From NCBI GenBank assembly GCA_943367595.1, contig CALRJS020000013.1:1-64000 (forward strand): a stretch of 64,000 bases of DNA. Direction: 5' to 3'. The translations under genes and the position numbers were made by a program. A model generated the notes under the pieces. It saw only the letters and a list, made by a program, of their open reading frames with translations. It had not been told where the DNA came from and searched no databases. The DNA comes from MW101C3 sp943367595. GTDB taxonomy: Bacteria; Cyanobacteriota; Cyanobacteriia; PCC-6307; Cyanobiaceae. Positions within the stretch are counted from its first letter, which is position 1. Every line of letters begins with the position of its first letter. Positions 43,467 to 51,674 of the stretch are shown here, piece by piece.

Positions 43467-44626
43467 GCCGCCCCGGCCCCCTCGCTATCTGCGCCGATGC
43501 TGTGGCCATCTGCCAGGACAGCTTCCAGCTGCTTACCCAGTGCCAACAGCTTTTCAGCGTCGTCTAAGGGCACGCTGTCTTCTTGAACTGTGTTGCGATC
43601 CAGGTCCATGGCGTGCCACTGCACCGTATTGCTGCCTGGCTCGAACTCGATTGAAAGGTCGAGCCGCCCGATCAACCACTCAGCTTCCACACCTCCTTCC
43701 GGCGTGGGGTAAAGCCTGGGTAGCTGCGGTTCGCCACGCAGGTGGCTCTCAAGCCAGGTGCTGATCTGGTTCAGCAGTTGACCAGATGGAGGTTCTCCCT
43801 TCCCATCGAGCCAGCCTGCCGGCAGGTGCCTGAGCTGCTCAATCTGAACGATGGGATCGAGGGGATCCAATAGCTCAATCGAATCAGCTTCCTCCACGCG
43901 CACAAGCTGTTGGCTGATATCCAACATGCCGATGCCACTGATCAGTGCCCAGCGTTCTCCGAAATCGCCCACCCGCACATCACTCAGATCGGCCACCTGT
44001 TGATCGTTGATTACGCAAGGGATAACACGGCCATCCTTTAGCTCAATGGGCATCAGGTGATCCCTTGGACGCACATCAACCACCTTCGCCAGAACCTCGG
44101 CTTCTTCCGTGAGTGGCTTGCTTCCTGGACGACTGAGCAAGAGTTGACGGCGGATCTCCCGGGTCAGCCGTACGTCTCCGCTCCTCGTAGAAGCCATGCG
44201 GATACTTTCATCTTGGTGCAACCCTCGGCCGAACTTCTCCACATAGGGCCAGGCCGTATCAGGCAGCGACGGAGGAGGTCCCTGCCTTTGCTCCTGTACA
44301 TGGGCCAAGGCCTCCAAAAAGCGATCGCAGGCGGCGCGTGCCCGCTGCATGCGGGGGTCACATCCTTCCAGAAGGGCGTCGTCTGTGATCAGGGCCACTT
44401 CTGCCACAAAGCTCCCACCGCGGGTGCTCAGGTGAAGTTCCAGCTGACCGCTGAATCCTCGGGGAATGCGCTGACGATTGGGATGGCTTTGTTTGTAGTC
44501 GCTCTTGGCGATTTCCAGAATGATCCCTTGGAGTGCCTCAAGGTCACGCAGAAGGGCAAAGGGAAGGGTCTGATTGCGAAAACGATCGCCCTCGAAGTGC
44601 GGCTCAAGCAGGATTTCTCTGCTCAT
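43463..44626 (-). CDS. uncharacterised protein paired with the small gene downstream
   Basis: A 387-residue protein. The N-terminal 130 residues (TLPFALLRDLEALQGIILEI and FSGQLELHLSTRGGSFVAEV) alternate strands and helices. The central part includes AKVVDVRPRDHLMPIELKDG then RVIPCV. The C-terminal half ends in WLIGRLDLSIEFEPGSNTVQ. I see no catalytic signature. It starts 127 bases after hsdM and is coupled to the 127-residue gene by a four-base overlap. Its place inside the hsd operon suggests an accessory of restriction or a separate two-gene defence module that has been captured there. Confidence 0.65.
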   Translation of the reverse strand: MSREILLEPHFEGDRFRNQTLPFALLRDLEALQGIILEIAKSDYKQSHPNRQRIPRGFSGQLELHLSTRGGSFVAEVALITDDALLEGCDPRMQRARAACDRFLEALAHVQEQRQGPPPSLPDTAWPYVEKFGRGLHQDESIRMASTRSGDVRLTREIRRQLLLSRPGSKPLTEEAEVLAKVVDVRPRDHLMPIELKDGRVIPCVINDQQVADLSDVRVGDFGERWALISGIGMLDISQQLVRVEEADSIELLDPLDPIVQIEQLRHLPAGWLDGKGEPPSGQLLNQISTWLESHLRGEPQLPRLYPTPEGGVEAEWLIGRLDLSIEFEPGSNTVQWHAMDLDRNTVQEDSVPLDDAEKLLALGKQLEAVLADGHSIGADSEGAGAA

Positions 44627-44753
44627 GCTTCACCTCTGGCGAGCGGTGCGCCGGCATCCAGCTTGGCTCTCCATTCGCCCATGGTTAAGGCTGCCTTCAC
44701 TAAGGGCTGCCCAAAAGTCCTGTCCGCATCGCTGCCTTTCCTATGGCCACCCA

Positions 44754-47054
44754 TCACCCTGCCCCCACCAGCAACCCATCGAGCAGCCCCACGGCCTCCT
44801 GCTCGATCGCGCGGATGTCGGCGGCGATCTCGGCCAAGGACCGCAGCGGCTTGGGTTTGTAGAAGTGGCGCGTGAAGCTCACCTCGTAGCCAACTTTGGT
44901 GGCTTCGGCGTTGATCCAGGCATCGGGCGTGTAGGGCAGCACCTCTCGGCGGATGAAGGCCTCGATGCCGCCCTCCTCGAGCAGCGGCACCTGTTCACTA
45001 TCGCGCAGGTCCACGTCCGGCTCGTACTCCACGACACAGGCCTTGCCGCCGATCTCGGCCTCGTAAAGGCCATGGAGCGGATCTGCTTCAACCTTGCTCG
45101 GTTTGTACACCTTGGCGATCACTGGTGGCGCCTCCTCTTCCCGCCAGCTTGTTTCCTTCAGCAGCGGCTTCAGATCGGCCGCTGTCAACTTGATGCCCTG
45201 AAGCTTCAGACCCTTGAGAACTTCGGCGCGGAAGTGGTTGTGATCGGTGAACAACTCATCACCGAATAGCTCCCGCAGCGCCTCAACAGCAACGGCCAAC
45301 TGCTCATCACGCTGCCAGGTGGCGCCATCCATTAGTTTCTTGCGGCGTTTCTCTGGAATCCCCCGCTTCGGCGACGCGTCGCCCTCCTCGTCGTCGCCGG
45401 CTTCCTCAGAGCCCCAGTCGTCGAGGAAAGCCTCCAGTTGAGGCCGAACGGCGGCGAAGTCCGTCACCAAAGCATCCCCGAACTGCTCCAGCGCCGCCTC
45501 ACGGATCTCCTTGTCGCCCGAGGCGGTGCGAAGAGCCGTGCTCGCGGATGGGGTGATGCGGCTGTGCAGCCGCAGAGGGCGCTCCACCGTCAACTTCCAA
45601 TAGCCGAAGGCCTCATTGGCGAACATCTTGGCGTGTTCGCTCTCCTCGATGGCGTTGTAGGCGGCCATCACGCGATCGATATCAGCCGGACCCAGCTCGC
45701 AGTTCTTCTTGCCCAGATTCTTGCGCAGCGGCTGGCTCCAGCCGCTGGCATCAATCAGCTGCACCTTGCCCTGCCGTTCGGGCAATTTGCGGTTGCTCAG
45801 CAGCCACACATAGGTGGCGATACCCGTGTTGTAGAAGAGATTGAGAGGCAGGGCCACGATTGCCTCCACCCAGTCGTTCTCGAACAGCCAACGGCGGATG
45901 TTGCTCTCCCCAGAGCCCGCGTCGCCGGTGAACAACGACGAGCCGTTATGCACCTGGGCGATGCGGCTGCCTAAGGGTGAGTCGTGGTTCATCTTGCTGG
46001 CCATGTTGGCCAGAAACAGCATCTGGCCATCACTGGAGCGCGTCACCAATGACAGCAGCTCATCTCGGTGGTTCACCTGGAATCGCGGATCCTTCATCTC
46101 CTTCTTGCCGCCCATCGCTTCGAGATCCTTCTTCCAGCTCTTCCCATAGGGCGGATTGGAGAGCATGAAATCGAAAACCCGCGCCGGGAAGGCGTCGTGC
46201 GACAAGGTCGACCATTCGGCACCGCCCACAATGTTGTCGGCGTTCTCACCCTCGCCTTTCAGCAACATGTCGGCCTTGCAGACCGCATAGGTTTCGGGGT
46301 TGATCTCCTGGCCGTAGAGGTGGGTCACCACCTGCTGACCATGGGCCTGCGAAAGCTCTCGCAGGGTTTCGTCGGCCACCGTGAGCATGCCGCCGGTGCC
46401 GCAGGCGCCGTCGTAAAGCAGATAGCTGCCGCTCTTCACCTGGTCGGCGATCGGCTGGAAGATCAGGTTGCTCATCAGCCGCACTGCATCGCGGGGGGTC
46501 CAGTGCTCGCCCGCTTCCTCGTTGTTGTCTTCATTGAAGCGGCGAACCAGCTCCTCGAACACCGTGCCCATGGCGTGGTTGTCGAGCGCCGCTGGGCTCA
46601 GATCGATCTGGGGATCGAGGAACTTGCTGATCAGTGTGCCAAGCGAATCCGAGCGTGACAGCGTGGGGATGTGGTTGCGGAACTTGAAGTTTTCAAGTAT
46701 GTCCTGCACGTTGTCGCTGAAGCTCTCCAGATAGGCCTCGAAATCGGCCCGTAGTTTTTGTTCGCTGCCACGCGTTGTGAGATCGCGCAGCACGAAGGGA
46801 GAAACGTTGTAGAAGGCCTGGCCCGCCGCTGCGCGCAGAGCCGCTTCTTGTTCCTTGATTTTGGCTGCATCGAGCCTGGTCTTGGCTTCCAGCACCTTGG
46901 CCTTGGTGGGCTCCAGCACTGCATCCAGCCGCCGCAGGACCGCCATCGGCAGGATCACATCCTGATACTTGCCCCGCCGGAACAGATCGCGCAGCACGTC
47001 GTCCGCGATGCCCCACAGGAACGACACGATCCGGTTGTGGGTGGCCTGGTCCAT
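44754..47054 (-). CDS. hsdM: type I restriction-modification methyltransferase subunit
   Basis: A 766-residue HsdM, an N6-adenine methyltransferase. N-terminal helical domain (RIVSFLWGIADDVLRD), SAM site YDGACGTGGMLTVAD near residue 230 and catalytic FMLSNPPYGKSW (NPPY) near 300. The C-terminal extension, rich in Glu/Asp/Lys, is longer than in classical EcoKI HsdM. The start is the ATG at 47054; the longer open frame to 47318 is antisense to the displaced valS tail. First gene of the operon, with its promoter probably in the 35 bases before the valS remnant or within it. Confidence 0.95.
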   Translation of the reverse strand: MDQATHNRIVSFLWGIADDVLRDLFRRGKYQDVILPMAVLRRLDAVLEPTKAKVLEAKTRLDAAKIKEQEAALRAAAGQAFYNVSPFVLRDLTTRGSEQKLRADFEAYLESFSDNVQDILENFKFRNHIPTLSRSDSLGTLISKFLDPQIDLSPAALDNHAMGTVFEELVRRFNEDNNEEAGEHWTPRDAVRLMSNLIFQPIADQVKSGSYLLYDGACGTGGMLTVADETLRELSQAHGQQVVTHLYGQEINPETYAVCKADMLLKGEGENADNIVGGAEWSTLSHDAFPARVFDFMLSNPPYGKSWKKDLEAMGGKKEMKDPRFQVNHRDELLSLVTRSSDGQMLFLANMASKMNHDSPLGSRIAQVHNGSSLFTGDAGSGESNIRRWLFENDWVEAIVALPLNLFYNTGIATYVWLLSNRKLPERQGKVQLIDASGWSQPLRKNLGKKNCELGPADIDRVMAAYNAIEESEHAKMFANEAFGYWKLTVERPLRLHSRITPSASTALRTASGDKEIREAALEQFGDALVTDFAAVRPQLEAFLDDWGSEEAGDDEEGDASPKRGIPEKRRKKLMDGATWQRDEQLAVAVEALRELFGDELFTDHNHFRAEVLKGLKLQGIKLTAADLKPLLKETSWREEEAPPVIAKVYKPSKVEADPLHGLYEAEIGGKACVVEYEPDVDLRDSEQVPLLEEGGIEAFIRREVLPYTPDAWINAEATKVGYEVSFTRHFYKPKPLRSLAEIAADIRAIEQEAVGLLDGLLVGAG

Positions 47055-47088
47055 CCGAGCGTTGTCTTGCCAATTGCGTTCACAGTAG

Positions 47089-47379
47089 GGAGAGCTCTCG
47101 TCGCAGCCAGGGCCACTGCACGGCCTGGCTGGGGTGAGCGGCGAGCTGCAGGTGCTGCTGCCGATCGAGGGCCTGGTGGATCTCGACGCCCTGCGCGGCC
47201 GGCTGGAGAAAGACATCGCCAAGGCCGAGAAGGAGATCAAGGGCCTGGCCGGCCGCCTGGCCAACCCCAACTTCGCCGGCAAGGCGCCGCCGGAGGTGGT
47301 GGCCGAATGCCAGGCCAACCTGGCCGAAGCCGAAGCCCAGGCAGCCCTGGCGCGGCAACGGCTGGCGGATCTGGACTGA
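47089..47379 (+). pseudogene. displaced native 3' end of valS
   Basis: After a TAG at 47086 the frame reads without interruption to TGA 47379 and encodes LAGVSGELQVLLPIEGLVDL, then EKDIAKAEKEIKGLAGRLAN and PNFAGKAPPEVV. This is the C-terminal coiled coil of valyl-tRNA synthetase. It matches the tail of the intact valS at roughly three residues in four, but is GC-rich like the valS body. About 50 codons that should join it to the body are missing. A short product could start at GTG 47134, but probably has no function. Confidence 0.85.
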
Positions 47380-47429
47380 GCCGGGGGTGTGAGGCTTGCC
47401 GGGATTCGCTCAGATCCACCGGCGCTTGT

Positions 47430-48545
47430 TTAGAGCCAGCGGCGCTTTCGGAAATAGAGGAGCAGCAGCACACCAGTCGACACCATCACGGCCCACACCA
47501 AGAAATAGCCCTCTTTCCACTCGAGCTCGGGCATGTTCTTGAAGTTCATCCCATACACACCGGCAAGGAACGTGAGGGGGATGAAGATCGTGGAGATCAC
47601 GGTGAGCACCTTCATCACTTCGTTCATGCGGTTACTGAGGCTGGAGAGGTAGGTGTCGTGCAGGCTGGCCAGGGAATCGCGTGAGGTTTCCACCATGTCG
47701 ATCACCTGCACGGTGTGGTCGTAGAGATCGCGCCAGAACACATTGGTGCGCTTGCCCAGCAGATCCGATTCGCTGCGCACGATCGTCCCCACCACCTCCC
47801 GCAGCGGCCACACGGCCCTTCGCAGGGTCAGCAGTTGCTGCTTGAAGCGGTGGATCTTGTGGATGTCGCCTGGATCGGGGTGGCTGATCACCTGGTCATC
47901 GATCAGTTCCACCTTCTCGCCGATTCGCTCCACCGCCAGCACGTAGTGGTCCACCACGGCGTCCATCAGGCAGAAGGCCAGGTAGTCGGCCGGCATCTTG
48001 CGGATGCGGCCGCTGGCCGTGCGCAGCCGCTTGCGCACACTTTCAAACACATCGCCCTCGTCTTCCACGAACGAGAGCACCCAATGGGGACCGAGGATCA
48101 GGCTCACGTGCTCGACCGTCACCCCCCGGTCGGAGCCAACGTCGTCGAGCATCTTCATCGCCAGGAAGGCATAGCCGTCGAATTCCTCCCACTTCGGCCG
48201 CTGGGAGGTGTTGGCGATGTCCTCGCGGGTCAAGGGGTGCAGGTCGAAGGCATCGCCCAGTTGCTCGATCAGAGCGGTGTCGTGGATACCGTTCACGTTG
48301 ATCCAGCTGATCGTCGGCCCGGCGAGGCAGGCGTTGCAGGTCGCGATGTCCGCCCGGTGCCATTCCTGGATCGTCTCGGCACTGAACGTGATGATGTCGA
48401 TGCTGGCCTGCTCGCGCCGCTGACGGCCCACGAACACCGTGGTGCCGGGCACCTGGAAGGCGGATTCGCTGCTGCCGCTGAGCGCCCTGCTCTTGCTCGT
48501 GCCCTTGCCCTTGCCCCTCGTTTCCAGGCTGCTCCTGCTCACCAT
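47430..48545 (-). CDS. corA: CorA-family magnesium/cobalt transporter
   Basis: A 371-residue divalent-cation channel. The C-terminus has the two transmembrane helices with the signature GVYGMNF (GMN) at the end of the first and a basic RKRRWL end. The upstream stalk helix carries TVQVIDMVETSRDSLASLHD. The cytoplasmic alpha/beta domain includes ISWINVNGI and TREDIANTSQRPK. The start is the ATG at 48545; the first 30 residues are Ser/Lys-rich and not conserved. It is convergent with the displaced valS end, 50 bases away. Confidence 0.92.
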   Translation of the reverse strand: MVSRSSLETRGKGKGTSKSRALSGSSESAFQVPGTTVFVGRQRREQASIDIITFSAETIQEWHRADIATCNACLAGPTISWINVNGIHDTALIEQLGDAFDLHPLTREDIANTSQRPKWEEFDGYAFLAMKMLDDVGSDRGVTVEHVSLILGPHWVLSFVEDEGDVFESVRKRLRTASGRIRKMPADYLAFCLMDAVVDHYVLAVERIGEKVELIDDQVISHPDPGDIHKIHRFKQQLLTLRRAVWPLREVVGTIVRSESDLLGKRTNVFWRDLYDHTVQVIDMVETSRDSLASLHDTYLSSLSNRMNEVMKVLTVISTIFIPLTFLAGVYGMNFKNMPELEWKEGYFLVWAVMVSTGVLLLLYFRKRRWL

Positions 48546-48767
48546 GCTGTTGCCGGGCTGCTGGAAGGGGATTCTGTGCCCGCTGTCGCCCACGTGCAGC
48601 AGCTTCTTGCTTCTGATGAAGGTTGTGGATGGTGAGGCCCAGATCCCTGCACTGGCCTGGCGCTGCTGCCCTTTGGGGCCTGGACGTTGACCTTCAACAG
48701 GCCGGCGATGCGTCTTCAAGCCTGCAAGCGTCCTTCAGGGCTTGCTGTGGGAAGCCAATGCACCAGC

Positions 48768-49010
48768 TCACCAGCCCGGCTGATCCCTGAGCTCATCCAC
48801 CGGCGCAGCCAAGCTCTTGAGCATGGATTCGCGCCTCCCTGGAATCGAGAGCAGATGAAGGGTCTCCTGGATGGCCTGCCAATCCGATTCCAAGAGCAGC
48901 ACGGATTTACCACACTTGCCTTGGATCTGCACGGGCTCGTGGGAGGCGGTCACCTCGTCGATGAGGGGATACAGCCGCTTGCGGGCTTCCCGGGCGGAAA
49001 GGCTGGCCAT
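48768..49010 (-). CDS. YefM/Phd-type antitoxin, apparently without its toxin
   Basis: An 80-residue protein: LSAREARKRLYPLIDEVTAS, HEPVQIQGKCGKSVLLLESD, WQAIQETLHLLSIPG. This is the Phd/YefM fold, which binds DNA and a partner toxin. In YefM-YoeB modules the toxin gene follows the antitoxin by a few bases. Here the 220 bases beyond the stop (48546-48767) contain no YoeB-like frame. The ATG at 49010 is the family start. It is probably an orphan. Confidence 0.75.
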   Translation of the reverse strand: MASLSAREARKRLYPLIDEVTASHEPVQIQGKCGKSVLLLESDWQAIQETLHLLSIPGRRESMLKSLAAPVDELRDQPGW

Positions 49011-49249
49011 CGGAAGTCGTCTGGCAGCGGCGTCCATCAATACGTCCTGTTTTCGGCTCCAGCCGGCCACTTCGGCTGCCACTTTTGCGGCAGAGGCGCG
49101 GAGGCGGAAGCCCAGGCGGTGCGCATCCAACCAGCGGGCACGCCGATCAGCGGAGCTCTGGCGGCCCTGGCCAGCGTTTCGCTGGATGACCTGGCAGCAG
49201 GCTGCGGCGGTGAAGGGAGCAGCTGCAAGGGGCGCTTGATCAGCCGGCC

Positions 49250-49534
49250 ATGCGACGCCGCCGCCCCCTCCGCCTGCTCGACACCAACATCTGCCCCTTA
49301 CCTGATGAAACACCTGCCCCCCGGGTGGCAGAGCGCTTTGCTCGCCGCCGCGTGGTGGGGGAGGTGTTGGTCTCGGCCATCACCGCAGCGGAGTGGGAGT
49401 ACGGCGTGGCCGCCTCAGAAGACCAGGCGGAGCGCAACCGCCTGGTCAGCCGCATCCGCGATGAAGCTGGCCTTGCAGCCCGCTGTCACGGGGGAAGAGG
49501 GGCTGGCACGCACAGTCGATGGGTATCTGGCTAA
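49250..49534 (+). pseudogene. VapC-like PIN toxin, frameshifted and truncated
   Basis: ATG 49250 opens RLLDTNIC, the PIN-domain metal-binding start. The usual continuation YLMKH appears in another frame (around 49299) before the sequence returns to the first frame at a CCCCCC run with RVAERFARR and VLVSAITAAEWEYGVA. Two compensating shifts are therefore needed. The frame then runs out without the C-terminal acidic residues of the domain. The remaining ORF is unlikely to be active. Confidence 0.6.
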
Positions 49535-49601
49535 TAAGGGATGCTGGCCGCGCGCATCAGATGCAAGATGGCCTCGGCCAGATGCTGGAGACGAGTGGGG
49601 A

Positions 49602-50369
49602 ATGACCGGATCCGATCAGATTCGTGCCGGGCTGGGTACCGATCAATTGTTGAGCTTTGAATACCTCAATCCCGAGGGGCGACGCCTGCTTCGGCAAAGG
49701 TTCGAAGCGCAGGCTGCCAACGACAAACTGGAGATCAACTGGTTGTCGGTACCCTTCAACCGCATCGCGCTGGTGAACCACATCGCCGCGCGAAAGTCGG
49801 CGGCCCGCTATCTGGAAATCGGATGCGCAGGCGACCAGTTGTTCCATGCCGTTCCGCTCGCCGACAAAACAGGGGTTGACCCCGTCAAAGGCGGCACCCA
49901 CCGCATGACCTCGGACGCTTTTTTCGCGGCCAATACGTCGACCTTCGACATTGTTTTCATCGATGGACTGCACACGCATGCTCAGGTGCGGCGCGATATT
50001 GAGAACGCCATTTCAGCACTTGCTCCAGGTGGCTGGATTGCAATCCACGACTTGGTGCCGCGCACTTGGGATGAAGAACATGTTCCCCGAGTGGCACCGA
50101 GCTGGACAGGGGATGTCTGGAAGGTCGGGGTCGAACTCGCCAGAACCCCGGGGCTGAGCTTTCGACTGGTCATGATTGATCATGGAGTCGGTCTTGTCCG
50201 ATTGGACGGCACCAACGATCTGCAACTCGCTGACATGCGCGAAGAGCTCAAAGATGCCCGTTTCGATCGCTTCCTCCAGGAGTTTCCCGACTTGCCGAAG
50301 ATCAGCTGGGCCGAGGCCGTCGCTTGGGTCGATGCATGCGAATGGGCAAACGGGAGTGTCCAGTCATGA
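49602..50369 (+). CDS. class I SAM-dependent methyltransferase
   Basis: A 255-residue methyltransferase of the Methyltransf_24-like group. Motif I is ARYLEIGCAGDQLFHAVPLA near residue 60, then VDPVKGGTHRMTSD, VFIDGLHTHAQVRRDIENAI and GGWIAIHDLVPR near 150. It has a C-terminal helical part. Proteins of this kind often sit in glycan or secondary-metabolite loci, but here there are only toxin-antitoxin relics and unrelated genes around it. Less extreme GC content than the flanking core genes suggests acquisition. Start ATG 49602. Confidence 0.8.
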   Translation: MTGSDQIRAGLGTDQLLSFEYLNPEGRRLLRQRFEAQAANDKLEINWLSVPFNRIALVNHIAARKSAARYLEIGCAGDQLFHAVPLADKTGVDPVKGGTHRMTSDAFFAANTSTFDIVFIDGLHTHAQVRRDIENAISALAPGGWIAIHDLVPRTWDEEHVPRVAPSWTGDVWKVGVELARTPGLSFRLVMIDHGVGLVRLDGTNDLQLADMREELKDARFDRFLQEFPDLPKISWAEAVAWVDACEWANGSVQS

Positions 50370-50699
50370 CCCTCCTGCTTTTCGGCACTCCCTCCTGACC
50401 TTCGGCACTACCCAGAGGCACTGGGGCGCGCGCAGGCCGATCTGACCGATGCTTCCGTCTGCGCCCCTGCGGCCGATGCGCATCGCCCGCGCTCTGTGAT
50501 CAACACCGAAGTGGCCGGCGCGATGGCGCAGGCTTGCGCCGATCTGGAGATTCCCTGTGGCTGAAGCCGGAAGTGGTGGGGAGCCACAGGGCTGAGCCAG
50601 GGTGTTCCCCGTGAAGGGCAAGGGCGTCGGCGAGCCGTGCGCACCATCGGCGGAGCGAGCCGCGTTCACACGCAGCGAGGGCATGCTGTCCTTGCTGGC
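50370..50699. other. stretch without a supported gene
   Basis: A 330-base interval between the methyltransferase and mscL. A plus-strand frame from about 50409 to a TGA near 50565 reads PEALGRAQADLTDASVCAPA then INTEVAGAMAQACADLEIPC without a start codon and could be the tail of a lost gene, but I cannot name it. No terminator or RNA gene was seen. Confidence 0.4.
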
Positions 50700-51092
50700 T
50701 TACAGCCCCTTGCGATCGAGCGCGTCCGCCAGGCGGGTCACCGCTGAGGCCAGCTGGGCCTGCACATCGGGAACAGCGGCCGCCTCCGCCTTGGCCTCCT
50801 CCTTGCGCTTGGTGGCCTCGATGGCCTTGACGATCAGGAACACCACGAAGGCGATCACCAGGAAGTTGATCAGCGCCACGATCACGGCGCCGGCCGGCCA
50901 GGCACTGATCGAATCGACGTTGGCCGCCTTCAGGGCAGGCGTGAGCAGGCTGCCCATCACCAGGCTCACCACCGCATCCACCACCTTGCCGAAAGCGCCA
51001 CCGATCACCACCGCCACGGCGAGATCGACCACATTGCCCTTGTTGATGAAGGCCTGGAAATCGGCCAGGAAACTGGAGCGGCGCGGAGCCAT
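50700..51092 (-). CDS. mscL: large-conductance mechanosensitive channel
   Basis: A 130-residue MscL that opens under membrane tension to release solutes during hypo-osmotic shock. The N-terminal amphipathic helix and TM1 read DFQAFINKGNVVDLAVAVVI and GGAFGKVVDAVVSLVM. TM2 is VALINFLVIAFVVFLIVKAI, followed by a charged cytoplasmic helix rich in Lys/Glu/Ala. Length is normal. The start is the ATG at 51092. Confidence 0.95.
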   Translation of the reverse strand: MAPRRSSFLADFQAFINKGNVVDLAVAVVIGGAFGKVVDAVVSLVMGSLLTPALKAANVDSISAWPAGAVIVALINFLVIAFVVFLIVKAIEATKRKEEAKAEAAAVPDVQAQLASAVTRLADALDRKGL

Positions 51093-51332
51093 CACGGAAC
51101 AGCAGAAGGTCGCCGACAACCTACGTGTGGAGGCAGGAAATCCCCCCGTCCCTCTCCATCCCCCTACCCCGCCCCAACCTGCTCCGTCACTCCGAACCCA
51201 GATCCGCCACTCCCCAACCCGCTTCATCCCTCCCGAAACCGCTCCATCCCTTCCACCCTGTCGAAATGGGGCGCCGCCGTCCGTCATGGAGGTGACCCCC
51301 GACCCGGGGCCATCCCCTTCTTCTCGCGTCCC

Positions 51333-51674
51333 ATGAACTACGCGGTCCTCATCTACGAAACCGAGCAGGATTTCGCCGATCGCCCCAGCCTGATGCCCGC
51401 CTATGCCGCCTACGCCCAGGCGTTGGCGGAGGCCGGCGCCCATCGCGGGGGCGAATGCCTCCATCCCACCCACACCGCCACCACCGTGCGCCTGCAGGGC
51501 GGCACCGCCCAGGTGCAGGACGGCCCCTTCCCCGATACCAAGGAGCAACTGGGCGGCTTCTTCCTGATTGATGTGCCCGATCTCGATGCCGCCCTGGCCT
51601 GGGCGGCACGCTGTCCCGCCGCCGGCCGCTGCGCCGTGGAGGTGCGGCCCGTGCTGGCCATGGAGGGGAGCTGA
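51333..51674 (+). CDS. YCII-related (DGPF) protein
   Basis: A 113-residue protein of the YciI/DGPF family: MNYAVLIYETEQDF, then VQDGPFPDTKEQLGGFFLID and VPDLDAALAWAARCP. In many bacteria these small proteins are encoded immediately before an ECF sigma factor and are thought to modulate it or act with it. The same layout is seen here: the sigma gene starts on the base after this stop. Its biochemical activity is not established. Confidence 0.85.
   Translation: MNYAVLIYETEQDFADRPSLMPAYAAYAQALAEAGAHRGGECLHPTHTATTVRLQGGTAQVQDGPFPDTKEQLGGFFLIDVPDLDAALAWAARCPAAGRCAVEVRPVLAMEGS

Noticed and set aside
47055..47318. N-terminal extension of hsdM by 88 codons
   Set aside because: The extension is the antisense of the displaced valS tail and is Ser/Arg/Pro-rich; the family start MDQATHNR lies at 47054.
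49100..49249. VapB antitoxin remnant before the VapC-like pseudogene (phrase QAVRI)
   Set aside because: Five residues in a drifting frame are too little; the rest does not resemble VapB.
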